Source: Amycolatopsis oliviviridis (lineage in GTDB: Bacteria > Actinomycetota > Actinomycetes > Mycobacteriales > Pseudonocardiaceae). Taken from it: DNA of 64,000 nucleotides. Under the pieces are notes generated by a model. It saw nothing but the letters and a program-made list of their open reading frames with translations, did no database searches and was not told where the DNA came from. Made by a program: the position numbers and the translations under genes. The stretch lies in the NCBI RefSeq assembly GCF_014654365.1, contig NZ_BNAY01000002.1, forward strand, positions 248,001 through 312,000. The letters are read 5' to 3'. Positions 42,404-51,105 of the stretch are shown one piece after another. Positions within the stretch are counted from its first letter, which is position 1. Every line of letters starts with the position of its first letter.

Positions 42404-43809
42404 TTCCCGTTCCCCTCTGTCGCCCCCGCGAACGATTCCTGAATTCCCTTGGGCCCGAACGGCCATACGCGCTCCGCCTTGGCGTAGGCGGCGAACGCCG
42501 CCACGCCGAGCGCGATCCACCCCACCGAAAGCCCGATCGAGAGCCAGGTGGCGGAGAAGTAGATGTAGACCCAGCCGAGCAGCGCGATGATCGTCGGGAT
42601 CGGGTACAGCCATTGGCGGTACGGCCGGTCCAGTTCGGGCCGCCGTCGCCGCAGCACCACGATCGCCGCGACCTGGGCGAGCGACTGGATCAGCACGAGC
42701 ACCGTCACCGCCGCGTTGATCACCGCGGTCAGCGTGAACAGCGAGCCGATCGCGGTGATGGCGCCCATCGTCAGGACACCGGCCGTCGGCAGGTTGAGCT
42801 TCGGGTGCAGTTTCGCGAACACCGGGAGGAACACCTTGTCGCGCGCGGCCTCGAACGGGACCCGCGAGCCGCCGAGCAGACCGGCGAACACCGAACCGAC
42901 CGCGGCGATCACGATGAACACGGTGATGACCTTGGCCGTGCCCGTGCCCCACGCCTGTTCCAGCACGGTGGAGGCGACCGACGTGGCGGTCTTCAGCTCC
43001 TCCAGCGGGATCGAGCCGAGCACGCCGAGCTGCAGCAGGAAGTACAGGCTCATGATGCCGAGGATCGAGAAGATGATCGACCGCGGCAGCGTCCGGCCCG
43101 GGTCACGCACCTCGCCGCCGAGGTAGGCGCTGGTGTTGTAGCCGAGGTAGTCGTAGATGGCGATGATCAGGCCCGCGCCGAGCCCGGCCCAGAACGCGCC
43201 GCCGCCGAACGAGAACGCGCCCGGCGTGAAGGCGAACGCTTGCGCGCCGTCGAAATGCGTGAAGGCCGCGACGATCACCGAGAGCGCGGCGAACAGCATG
43301 ATCGCGAACAGGACGGTGGTCAGCTTCCCGATCTCGCCGATCCTGCGGAACAGCGCCAGCACGATCAGGGCGATGACGCCGAGCCCGATGAGCTTGCCGA
43401 GCGTGGTCGTCCCGCCGTCGTCGGCGACCCCGGGGATCAGGTACCCGAGGTACTGGACGAGACCGATGATGCCGGTGGACATGATCAGCGGGATGAACAG
43501 CACCGCGCTCCAGGCGAACAGGAACGGCATGAGCCTGCCGGTCCGGAAGCCGAACGCTTCGCGCAGGTAGACGTAGGTGCCGCCGGCGCCAGGGAGGGCG
43601 GCGCCGAGCTCGGCCCAGATCAGGCCGTCGGCCAGCGCGATGAGCGCGCCGATGAGCCAGCCGAACATGGCCTGCGGGCCGCCGAGGGTCACCACCATCG
43701 CGGGGATGGTGACGAACGGGCCGATCCCGCACATCTGGGTCATGTTGATGGCGGTCGCCTGGAGCGGCCCGATCTTCCGCTCGAGCCCCGGCCGCGGGGA
43801 TGAACTCAA
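42400..43809 (-). CDS. APC-superfamily permease
   Basis: 469 residues and 12 predicted helices. Helix 1 region MTQMCGIGPFVTIPAMVVTL contains the G-x-G unwound substrate site of amino-acid/polyamine/organocation transporters, and PGAGGTYVYLREAFG is the helix 2 family motif. It imports an amino acid, amine or similar solute. The TTG at 43809 is supported by GGGAGG six bases upstream. The ROK kinase gene overlaps its 3' end, which is an unusual partner for an APC permease and suggests an amino-sugar or glycoside substrate (inference). A ROK-type operator lies 18 nt upstream. Confidence 0.9.
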   Translation of the reverse strand: MSSSPRPGLERKIGPLQATAINMTQMCGIGPFVTIPAMVVTLGGPQAMFGWLIGALIALADGLIWAELGAALPGAGGTYVYLREAFGFRTGRLMPFLFAWSAVLFIPLIMSTGIIGLVQYLGYLIPGVADDGGTTTLGKLIGLGVIALIVLALFRRIGEIGKLTTVLFAIMLFAALSVIVAAFTHFDGAQAFAFTPGAFSFGGGAFWAGLGAGLIIAIYDYLGYNTSAYLGGEVRDPGRTLPRSIIFSILGIMSLYFLLQLGVLGSIPLEELKTATSVASTVLEQAWGTGTAKVITVFIVIAAVGSVFAGLLGGSRVPFEAARDKVFLPVFAKLHPKLNLPTAGVLTMGAITAIGSLFTLTAVINAAVTVLVLIQSLAQVAAIVVLRRRRPELDRPYRQWLYPIPTIIALLGWVYIYFSATWLSIGLSVGWIALGVAAFAAYAKAERVWPFGPKGIQESFAGATEGNGK

Positions 43810-43826
43810 AACGCGCCTCCCTGTTA

Positions 43827-43845
43827 GTTAGTAAAGTTTCTTAAC
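43827..43845. promoter_or_regulatory. ROK-repressor-type operator
   Basis: GTTAGTAAAGTTTCTTAAC is a partial palindrome (GTTA..AAA.TTT..TAAC) of the form bound by ROK-family sugar repressors in actinomycetes. It lies just upstream of the APC permease start, in AT-rich promoter-like DNA. The neighbouring ROK protein has no HTH, so the repressor must be encoded elsewhere. Confidence 0.6.
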
Positions 43846-44026
43846 ATAATTTCGGGCGTGTCGGAAGGCCGGTCCGCAAAGTTGTCGTGCTCCGGTCCAC
43901 CCGGAATTGCCCGAAAGGGCGGAATCCCCCGGAATACCCCCGAACGGACCAAATCGTTACGTATCAGGGAGTCATCGTTTCGCGTCCTTAGCAAGAAGGG
44001 ATGTCTTCCCAAGGACGGTGAGGTCC

Positions 44027-44536
44027 ATGAAACGGCTGTTCAGCGCGGCGATGGCGATCGCCGCTCTCGGCTTCGCGACGGCATGCGGAGGAACGTCCAC
44101 CCCCCGTGACACCGCGCCCTCCGACCAGACCGGCGTCGGGGTGACCACGGAAATCGCCCCGACGGCGTCGGCCGGTCCGACCTCGTCCGCCTCGTCCGGC
44201 GGGAACGGCGGTCGCACCGACGATCCGGACCGGCCCGGAGTACCCGGCAGCCCGATCATCTACGACCACACCCGCCTCGGCGCCGCGCCGGAGACCGCCA
44301 AGTCGGATATCGAGGGCGACATCCGGAAGGTCTGCGGACCGAAGCTGTGCGGGGTGCGGGTCGTGATCACCGGTTCGGGCGACTGCACCGCGAGCATCAC
44401 GCTGTCGCCGGTCAAACCCGGCGGGACGGTGACGGTCGAGGCCAAGGCGTGCGCGTCCGAGGTCACCGAAGAGACCACGACCTCGGAGAGTCCGGCGTCC
44501 TCCAGTGAACCGCCCGCCGAGACCACGTCCGGATGA
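44027..44536 (+). CDS. Putative lipoprotein
   Basis: 169 residues. The N terminus MKRLFSAAMAIAALGFATAC ends in a lipobox-like ATAC, so Cys20 is the likely lipidated residue. A low-complexity Thr/Ser/Pro/Gly linker (about 22-75) follows, then a small conserved-looking domain with four cysteines (KVCGPKLCGVRVVITGSGDC and EAKACASEV) that could form disulfides, then an acidic Thr/Ser-rich tail. Family not recognised. It is exposed on the outer face of the membrane. GAGG precedes the ATG. The stop overlaps the start of the next membrane-protein gene (ATGA). Confidence 0.8.
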   Translation: MKRLFSAAMAIAALGFATACGGTSTPRDTAPSDQTGVGVTTEIAPTASAGPTSSASSGGNGGRTDDPDRPGVPGSPIIYDHTRLGAAPETAKSDIEGDIRKVCGPKLCGVRVVITGSGDCTASITLSPVKPGGTVTVEAKACASEVTEETTTSESPASSSEPPAETTSG

Positions 44537-45432
44537 CGACCCGGCGCGGCCTGCGCCGTCCGGAGCCGAAGGGCGCCGAGCCCGATCCCGGACCGCCCCA
44601 GACGCTCAAACTGGTCGGCGCCGTACTGGCCAACACGACCCTGCTCACCGCGTTGCTGTACTTCTTCGGGCTCGTCCAGACGCAGGTGCTCTTCGCGTAC
44701 TTCCGCGTGCACTACACGCTTCTCGCCCAGACCCCGGACGAGATCTTCGCGCGCGGTGTCGACGGCCTGTACCTGCCGCTGGCAGGTACCGCGGGGACGG
44801 TACTCGGGTTCGTGATCGCCGTCCGGATCCTGCGGTTGCGTCTCTCCGAGGGCGCGTGGACCCGGCTGCTGCGGATCTGCGCGCCGGTCGCGGCCGGGCT
44901 GGGCGCTCTACTGGTCATCGCGACCGTGCTCGTCGCGCTGAATCCGGAGCCGTTCCGCGACCGCCCCGGCCTGCCGGGCCTCGGCTTCGGAGCCGGTGTG
45001 CTGATGCTGCTGTTCGCCTGGCGCCACTGGGCTTCGGCGCTGCGCTCGAGTCTGCTGGAACTCGTCCTGGGCTACGCGCTGGTCAGCATCGGGCTGTTCT
45101 GGGCCGTCAGCGACTATTCGGCGGCCGTCGGCACGCGGCGCGGTTACGAGACCGCGGCGCAGCTCCCGGCGCGGCCCGCCGCGACGCTCTACAGCGCCGA
45201 AAGCCTCAACCTCACCGACGGCGGCGTCCTCCAGGTGAAATGCGCGGATCCCGACGCCGCCTACAAATACCGCTACACCGGACTGAAACTGCTGCTGCAG
45301 TCCGGCGGGCAGTACGTCTTCGTACCGGCGGGCTGGCGGGCGGGCACCGGTGTCGCGTTCGTGATTCCGAAGACCGAGAAACTCCGGCTGGAATTCGGTC
45401 CCGCCCGGTCGGTGCCACCGCCCGGTTGCTAG
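44533..45432 (+). CDS. Membrane protein of unknown function, coupled to the lipoprotein gene
   Basis: 299 residues, family not recognised. Four or five membrane helices: LVGAVLANTTLLTALLYFFG (about 27-46), then segments near 85-100, 112-130, 145-160 and 175-190. A C-terminal extracytoplasmic domain (about 205-299) contains YSAESLNLTDGGVLQVKC and ends in Cys. The start overlaps the lipoprotein stop by 4 nt, so the two probably form one complex. The stop TAG shares CTAG with the convergent hydrolase stop. Confidence 0.8.
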   Translation: MTTRRGLRRPEPKGAEPDPGPPQTLKLVGAVLANTTLLTALLYFFGLVQTQVLFAYFRVHYTLLAQTPDEIFARGVDGLYLPLAGTAGTVLGFVIAVRILRLRLSEGAWTRLLRICAPVAAGLGALLVIATVLVALNPEPFRDRPGLPGLGFGAGVLMLLFAWRHWASALRSSLLELVLGYALVSIGLFWAVSDYSAAVGTRRGYETAAQLPARPAATLYSAESLNLTDGGVLQVKCADPDAAYKYRYTGLKLLLQSGGQYVFVPAGWRAGTGVAFVIPKTEKLRLEFGPARSVPPPGC

Positions 45433-46262
45433 CCCAGGTGCTCCACCAGCCATTCGGTGATCGTCTCGTCGACCCGCTTCGCGACAGGCAGTTGCGGCGC
45501 AGGCTCGATTCCGGGGTCGTCGGCCAGCGGGTGCGCGAGACCGGGGACGCGGGTCAACCGGAGGTCGCCGGGCACGGAGTACCGACCGCGCAACGCGTCG
45601 ACGAGTTCGTCGGCGTCCGTGCGGAACGCGGGGAAATCCTCTTCGCCACTGACCACCAGCAGCGGAACCTGCTTTTCCCTGGCCGAGATTTCACCCGATC
45701 GTGCGACGAAGTCGAGGTGATCCGCCGCCTGTTCCGACTCGTCGCTCCAGGGATACGGGTGTTCCAGCAGGCCCTCCACCAGGCCGATCACCGAACGCGC
45801 CCGCACGGCGGGGTTGACCAGGGCCGCCGCGCGGACCGGGATCTCCCGGGTGGCCAGGATCGTCAGCGCCACGGCACCGCCGAGGGAACCGCCGACGACG
45901 GCCGTCCGGGAGGTGTCGAAGCCGAACCGTTCGCGCAGTTCGGCCAGCGCGGCGGGGAATTCCAGCGCCGCCTGCCGGACGAACGGGTCGACGTACGCGA
46001 GCATCGCGTCCCGCTGGGCCCGCTCGACGATGGCGTCCATGCTGCCGTCGATCATTCTCGCGCCGCACAACGGCATTCCGAGGTACACGCGCCACGCCGG
46101 CACCCCCGCCAGCGGCAACGCGGCCGCGAAGGCGGCGTCGGAACGCGGGGCGTCGATCATGTGCCAAGCGACGACCACCGGCGCGGAGCCGCTGACCTCG
46201 GCCGATGGCGGCAAGACGGTGAACGGCACCCCCGCGGCCGTGCCCGTGACCGGTTCTTCCAC
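45429..46262 (-). CDS. Alpha/beta hydrolase (esterase/acyl-peptidase type)
   Basis: 277 residues. Seen: [20 protein letters not shown] (first strands), the nucleophile elbow VVGGSLGG (Ser about 130), [14 protein letters not shown] with the catalytic acid region, and [13 protein letters not shown] with the His near 244. Substrate unknown. GTG at 46262 was chosen because GGAGGAAGGA lies upstream; the open frame extends 25 codons further without a better site. It diverges from the J-domain protein gene and ends tail-to-tail with the membrane protein gene at CTAG. Confidence 0.85.
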   Translation of the reverse strand: MEEPVTGTAAGVPFTVLPPSAEVSGSAPVVVAWHMIDAPRSDAAFAAALPLAGVPAWRVYLGMPLCGARMIDGSMDAIVERAQRDAMLAYVDPFVRQAALEFPAALAELRERFGFDTSRTAVVGGSLGGAVALTILATREIPVRAAALVNPAVRARSVIGLVEGLLEHPYPWSDESEQAADHLDFVARSGEISAREKQVPLLVVSGEEDFPAFRTDADELVDALRGRYSVPGDLRLTRVPGLAHPLADDPGIEPAPQLPVAKRVDETITEWLVEHLG

Positions 46263-46446
46263 CGCGGTCCTTCCTCCTACGCTGTCGATCTCCACGATAT
46301 CCACGACGCACCGGAGGCGGACCTCGTTCCGCCACAAGCGAAACAGTATGCCCGCGGCGTCACCCCGACGCGCCGCGGAGGTGGTTGCGGATGCCCGGCG
46401 GCGGCCGAATAGTGTTGCGGCCCGGCCCTTTGGAGGTGAACCGCCC

Positions 46447-47526
46447 GTGCCCGAAGTCGACTACTACGAAGTGCTCGGCGTGGGCAAGGCCGCCTCGGAC
46501 ACCGAGATCAAGACCGCGTACCGGCGGCTGGCGAAGTCGCACCACCCGGACACCGGGGGCTCCGCGCTCACGTTCCAGCTGGTCCGCGAGGCCTACGACA
46601 CGCTCAGCGATCCGATGCGGCGTGCGGGCTACGACGCGGGCGGGCGCTCCGTGCGCGTGCCGATCCGGCCGCGGCCGAGACGCCGCTTCGGCGAGGAACC
46701 GGGCTACGAGCCCGAGCCGGTCGTGATCGACCCGGAAGACCTCGAATGGTGGGAATTCGCCGCGCAGGACGGGCGCGTGCGCCACGGACGGCGGCGCGGC
46801 CCCGGGCACACCCCGGTCGTGGCGGCGGTCGGCGGGATGGTGCTGGTCCTGCTGCCGGTGCTGACCGGTGTCGGCTTCTCGGCGCCCACGCTGATCATCT
46901 GGTTGATCCTGACCGCCGGGACGGCCCTCCTGGTGCAACGGCTCGCGCGCGGCTACCTCGCCGCGTCCCGCGCCAAGAACCGGTTCGCCGCCGAATTCGG
47001 CGGGAAACGCGTGTTCGGCACCCCTGGCACCGAGACCGACGAGCTCGCCGAGCGGCTCACCGCCGACCTGCTGGAGCGTTATCTCACCCGGCTGCCCGGT
47101 GCGCGGATCTTCCACGGCCTCTCGTGGCCGGACTCGGTGTTCGCCGACGTCGACCACGCGGTGCTGTGCGGGAAGCGGCTCGTGCTCATCGAATCGAAGC
47201 TGTGGCTGCCGGGACACTACGAAACCGGGGACGACGACCGCCTGCTGCGCAACGGCCGCGCCTTCCGCGGCGGCGGGAGCAGGCTGGAGGAAAGCCTCGC
47301 CGAGTACCGGCGGATCCTGCCGGGGGTCGCGCTGCGCGGGGCGATGATCGTGTACCCGAGCCGGACCGGTGAGATCACCACGGACCCCGGCGATCCCTCC
47401 CCCGCGCCGCCGATGACGCCGGAGCAGTTCCTGCACGAGATCGGCGGATGGCTGGCGGCCGAGCCGTCCACTGTGGACTCGGCGACGATGCGGGTGGTGC
47501 GGGACCGGGTGGTCGGCAGCGGCTGA
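46447..47526 (+). CDS. J-domain membrane protein with a nuclease-like (NERD/REase-fold) C terminus
   Basis: 359 residues. The N-terminal J domain has [20 protein letters not shown] and the HPD motif in KSHHPDTGG (about residues 33-37), which recruits and stimulates DnaK. A linker and two membrane helices follow (about 119-165: [20 protein letters not shown] and [17 protein letters not shown]). The C-terminal part (about 190-320) contains [20 protein letters not shown], with Asp ... Glu-Ser-Lys in the arrangement of NERD and restriction-endonuclease-like folds, so nuclease or nucleic-acid binding activity is possible. GTG at 46447 follows GGAGG. An unusual fusion of chaperone and nuclease-like parts. 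Confidence 0.82.
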   Translation: MPEVDYYEVLGVGKAASDTEIKTAYRRLAKSHHPDTGGSALTFQLVREAYDTLSDPMRRAGYDAGGRSVRVPIRPRPRRRFGEEPGYEPEPVVIDPEDLEWWEFAAQDGRVRHGRRRGPGHTPVVAAVGGMVLVLLPVLTGVGFSAPTLIIWLILTAGTALLVQRLARGYLAASRAKNRFAAEFGGKRVFGTPGTETDELAERLTADLLERYLTRLPGARIFHGLSWPDSVFADVDHAVLCGKRLVLIESKLWLPGHYETGDDDRLLRNGRAFRGGGSRLEESLAEYRRILPGVALRGAMIVYPSRTGEITTDPGDPSPAPPMTPEQFLHEIGGWLAAEPSTVDSATMRVVRDRVVGSG

Positions 47527-47549
47527 GACACGCGGGAGCGCAGGAGCCC

Positions 47550-47612
47550 GCATTTCGTCCTCTGAATGCGGTAGTTCACGTTGCCAACTACCGCATTCAG
47601 AGGACGAAATGC
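47550..47612 (+). terminator. Perfect 27-bp hairpin after the J-domain gene
   Basis: Arms 47550-47576 and 47586-47612 are exact complements (outer word GCATTTCGTCC) around a 9-nt loop, 23 nt after the stop codon. One arm reappears alone at 21222-21242. Together with the next hairpin it separates two convergent genes. Confidence 0.7.
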
Positions 47613-47625
47613 GTACAGGTCCGCG

Positions 47626-47674
47626 CGTGAAGGCCCCCTTCCCTCGACTCAGCCGAGGGAAGGGGGCCTTCACG
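47626..47674 (-). terminator. Perfect 21-bp hairpin after the M14 carboxypeptidase gene
   Basis: Arms CGTGAAGGCCCCCTTCCCTC(G) at 47626-47646 and their complement at 47654-47674 enclose the loop ACTCAGC. It ends 10 nt from the carboxypeptidase stop codon (47685). A decayed copy of equal length is at 41330-41376. Confidence 0.7.
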
Positions 47675-47684
47675 GGAAAAGCGC

Positions 47685-50183
47685 TTACCGGACCGAGCGC
47701 TCCTTGTTGGCACGCGCGGACCGGGTGCAGACCTCACCGACGTCGACCGTCTGGCCGCGGTCGATGTAGACGTCCGCGAGCCCGACGAGCTTGCCCTTCG
47801 GCGACGTACAGGTCAGCTGGTACGCCTCCTTGGGGCCGTAGGTCGGCGGGATCGGCGACTGGAACGACACACCGCCGGTCCAGTCGTCCACAGTGGACGG
47901 ATTCGCCTGCGCGTAGTTGACCAGCACGGCCCGGTAGTCCCCGGCGGGCGGGTCGTACAGGATCGCGTGCTCTTCCGTGGTCCCGCCGTTCGCCGACGAC
48001 GACACCATGTTGCCCGCGGAGTCGAAGACGTACAGGTCCCAGTCGGTGTCCTGGCTGGCCCACTTGACGTCGACGCTGAACTTCCCGTTGTCCACCTTCG
48101 GCAGCCCGTCGACGTGGAACGTGAAGCTCTCCGACGTCGGGTCGGTCGGGTAGTTCGTGTTCGCCGCGGGCACGCCCGCCGGGTTGGTCACCGCGATGTT
48201 GGCCTGCGCCGGGCCCTGCGGCTCGCGGCCGTAGCGGCCCGCGACGTAGGGACGGGTCGACGGGTTGACCGACCACGCGAACCGGCCACCGGTCGAGGAC
48301 AGCGACGAGTTCAGGTCGTCGGTGACGTAGATCGGCGGCTTCGTCGAGCCGTCGGGCTGCACCACCGGGGCGGTCGGCGTCTGGAAGGTCTTGTGCAGCT
48401 TCAGCTGGTAGCCCTTCGGCGCCGAGCCGATCAGCGTCGAATGCGCCGCCGGGTCGGCGGCGTTGGCCAGCATGTCGATGAAGGCCGCACGGTTACCGCC
48501 CTTGCCCGCACCGGCGGCGGGAGCGACGCCGGTGTACTCGGCGACGACACCGGCCTGGAACGGCGGGTGGAACTCGGTGTTGCCGATCTCGAAGGTGAAG
48601 CCCCAGCCACCGGTGGCCCAGTACGACCAGTCCTCGGTCGAACCGGTCGTGTCGTAGAGCGCCCACGACGGCTGGCTGGTGTAGCCGTTGCGCGTGGCCA
48701 TCTTGTCGCCGAGCGCCTTGTACGCCGGCTCGTCGAGCGGCGGGCGGACGGCGGCGACACCCGGGACACGCAGCACCAGGTTCGAGAAGGTGTGCAGCGT
48801 GATCAGGTTGGTCACCTGGCGGTTGGACACGATCGAGCGGATGTTCTGCGTCTCCGGCTCGGAGAACGGGCCGGAGCCGCGGAACGTGTCGCTGCGCCAC
48901 AGGGTCGACGCGCCGGCGCCGCCCCAGAAGCCCGCGTAGTTGCGGTTCGGGTCGGTGCCGCGTTCACGGCCGCCGGGGTTGGCCTTGCAGACGCCGGTCG
49001 CGAATTCCTTCGGCGAGTCGTTGACGTTGCAGTTCTTGCGCTTCATCTCGTAGTCGAAGCGCGAGAAGTCGCCCTTGGGCTCGGCCTCACGGGAGATCTC
49101 GAAGCCGTCGGGGTTGACGATCGGCACGATGATGTTGCGCGTCCGGCCGACCAGAACGCGGATTTCGGAGTTGTTCCCGGTGTAACCCTTGACGAGTTCG
49201 TGGGCCCATTCCATGGCGTGCTCGCCCGCCGGCCACTCCCGGGCGTGGTGCACGCCCATGGTGAAGTTGACGGGTTTGCCGTCCGCGATGTTCTTGACGT
49301 CGGTCGCGATCTCGAGACCGACGACGTCACGGCCTTCCCAGGTCGGCTGCGGCAGCGTGAACGCCGTGGCGAGCTTGGGGTTCTTGCGGGCCAGTTCCTT
49401 GACCTCGAACTGGTAGTCGTAGAGGTGCCGGTAGCTCGTGCGCCCGGACGGCAGGGTGGAACCCGGCGTCTTCGCGGCGTACTCGCGGTCGGTCTTGGCG
49501 TTCTGGATCGACCTGGCCGAAAGGTCGGCGTCGACCACCTTCGACTTGAAGCCGTTGTCCGCCAGCGTCTTGCGGTCCGCGTCGTTGGCGAGGACGACCT
49601 CGACCCCGGTCGCGTCGGCCTTCTCGGTGACGTCCAGCCCGAGCCGGAGGAGTTTGTCCTTGTCCTTCTTGGCCGGGGTTTCGACCCGGACCAGTTCGGC
49701 GCGCTGCGGCGCGGGCGCGGCGCCGGTCGGGGTCCCCTGCGGCGTGAGCGCGAGGAAGTCGACCCCCAGTACCGCGTCGCGCGTCTGCCCGTCGTACCGG
49801 CAGGTCTGCACGACCAGCTTCTGGCCCTTCTTCACGAAGCCTTCGGCGAGTTCGTGACTGCGCAACGCGGCGGACGCGGCGACCACGGCGCCGGTCGCCT
49901 GATCGAAAACCGCCAGGTCCCAGTCGCCCTCGGCGCCGCCGCGAGGTGCGAGCCTCGCCTGCAACAGACCGTCTACTGTGGACGTGAACTCACGGCGGTC
50001 GGTGCCGGACGTGCCCGGCTTCTGCAACGCGGCGAAACAGGACCGCGCCACGGCCTGATTGGCGCGCACCACGTTGTCCGCGGCCCCCGCCGTCGTGGCC
50101 GACGGAAGGGCCACGAAGGTGCCGGCGAGCACCAGTGTCGCCGCCGTCCATCCCGCTCTTCGCCGGTTTGGTGAATACCCCAC
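47685..50183 (-). CDS. Secreted M14 zinc carboxypeptidase
   Basis: 832 residues. A signal peptide (about 1-35, WTAATLVLAGTFVALPSATT) precedes a propeptide-like region. The M14 catalytic domain (about 250-600) has zinc ligands in HHAREW (His313, Glu316), a third histidine in LITLHTFSN, PNRNYAGFWGG with the substrate-binding Asn-Arg, and FTFEIGN with the catalytic Glu. The C-terminal half contains a PPC-like beta domain (WDLYVFDSAGNMVSSSANGG). It trims C-terminal residues from extracellular peptides. The start is GTG at 50183 with AAGGAGG seven bases upstream. It is divergent from the DUF998 gene. Confidence 0.92.
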   Translation of the reverse strand: MGYSPNRRRAGWTAATLVLAGTFVALPSATTAGAADNVVRANQAVARSCFAALQKPGTSGTDRREFTSTVDGLLQARLAPRGGAEGDWDLAVFDQATGAVVAASAALRSHELAEGFVKKGQKLVVQTCRYDGQTRDAVLGVDFLALTPQGTPTGAAPAPQRAELVRVETPAKKDKDKLLRLGLDVTEKADATGVEVVLANDADRKTLADNGFKSKVVDADLSARSIQNAKTDREYAAKTPGSTLPSGRTSYRHLYDYQFEVKELARKNPKLATAFTLPQPTWEGRDVVGLEIATDVKNIADGKPVNFTMGVHHAREWPAGEHAMEWAHELVKGYTGNNSEIRVLVGRTRNIIVPIVNPDGFEISREAEPKGDFSRFDYEMKRKNCNVNDSPKEFATGVCKANPGGRERGTDPNRNYAGFWGGAGASTLWRSDTFRGSGPFSEPETQNIRSIVSNRQVTNLITLHTFSNLVLRVPGVAAVRPPLDEPAYKALGDKMATRNGYTSQPSWALYDTTGSTEDWSYWATGGWGFTFEIGNTEFHPPFQAGVVAEYTGVAPAAGAGKGGNRAAFIDMLANAADPAAHSTLIGSAPKGYQLKLHKTFQTPTAPVVQPDGSTKPPIYVTDDLNSSLSSTGGRFAWSVNPSTRPYVAGRYGREPQGPAQANIAVTNPAGVPAANTNYPTDPTSESFTFHVDGLPKVDNGKFSVDVKWASQDTDWDLYVFDSAGNMVSSSANGGTTEEHAILYDPPAGDYRAVLVNYAQANPSTVDDWTGGVSFQSPIPPTYGPKEAYQLTCTSPKGKLVGLADVYIDRGQTVDVGEVCTRSARANKERSVR

Positions 50184-50353
50184 AGACTGACCTCCTTGGA
50201 CAGTCCGGTGACCGGGTGAGGTCACCGGTAGCGAGACACTAGACCCGGGAACCCGTCCGAGGGACCCGCCACAAGTCGCCTGCACCCCTTTCGGCCCAAT
50301 GATCTCACCGAACGTGCAGGAACGATCACCACCGCGGGTACCCGAGAATGGGA

Positions 50354-50379
50354 CTTTCCTGTCGATTCCGACAGGAAAG
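50354..50379. promoter_or_regulatory. Perfect inverted repeat between the M14 and DUF998 genes
   Basis: CTTTCCTGTCG-ATTC-CGACAGGAAAG has 11-bp perfect arms (50354-50364 and 50369-50379). It lies 40 nt upstream of the DUF998 start, far from any gene end, so an operator is more likely than a terminator. Confidence 0.5.
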
Positions 50380-50418
50380 CCTAAGAAAACCTTCAGGTTG
50401 GGCGGTTACCGTTCCACC

Positions 50419-51105
50419 ATGACGACGTCCCAGGTCACCGCCAGGTCCCCGCTGGCCCTGCTGGCCGCCGTGGTCTCGGTCGCCGGCGGAGCGCTGCTGA
50501 TCCTGCTGCTGCAGGTCCTCCCCGCCACCAGCGACATCAGCCCGGTGCGGCGCACCATCAGCGAGTACGCGCTGAGCGAGAACAAGTGGATCTTCGACGT
50601 CGCGGTCCTGCTGGTCGCGTTCGGTTCGGCGATCGGCTTCGGGGCGCTGATCCGCCGCAAGCACCTGCCCGCGCTGTCCACGGCGTCGGTCTTCTGCGCG
50701 CTCTGGACGGTGAGCCTGGTGGTGATCGTGGCGTTCCCCAAGAACAACTGGGCGATCGGGCCGAGCGCCGGCGGCACGGTGCACCGGATCGCGAGCGTCG
50801 TGGCCTTCGTCTGCCTGCCGCTGGCCGTGTGGTTCGCCGCGAAAGCCGTCTTCTCGACCTCCCCCGCCCGCCGCGCGGTGACAAGGGTGCTCGCGGTGGC
50901 CGCTTTGGCCTGGTTCGGCGTGATCCTCGGGGCGATCGTGGTGTCGATGAACGGCGGCAGGCCCTGGTGGCAGGCGATCCCGCTGGGGCTGGTCGAACGT
51001 GCGATGGCGCTGACCGGGCTGATCGCGCTCGCGTCGCTGCTCATCCCGTCCCGGGCGGCGGCCCCGGTCACGGAAGAGGCCGAGGCGCTGCGGGTCGCGT
51101 CCTGA
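50419..51105 (+). CDS. DUF998-family membrane protein
   Basis: 228 residues and six predicted helices: SPLALLAAVVSVAGGALLIL first, then ISPVRRTISEYALSENKWIF, the conserved cytoplasmic DUF998 segment (P-x-x-x-x-x-S-x-Y) before helix 2. Function unknown. The ATG at 50419 has no Shine-Dalgarno, but TACCGT lies 6 nt upstream as a -10-like box, suggesting a leaderless mRNA. The stop overlaps the presumed CTG start of the methyltransferase, so the two are coupled. Confidence 0.85.
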   Translation: MTTSQVTARSPLALLAAVVSVAGGALLILLLQVLPATSDISPVRRTISEYALSENKWIFDVAVLLVAFGSAIGFGALIRRKHLPALSTASVFCALWTVSLVVIVAFPKNNWAIGPSAGGTVHRIASVVAFVCLPLAVWFAAKAVFSTSPARRAVTRVLAVAALAWFGVILGAIVVSMNGGRPWWQAIPLGLVERAMALTGLIALASLLIPSRAAAPVTEEAEALRVAS

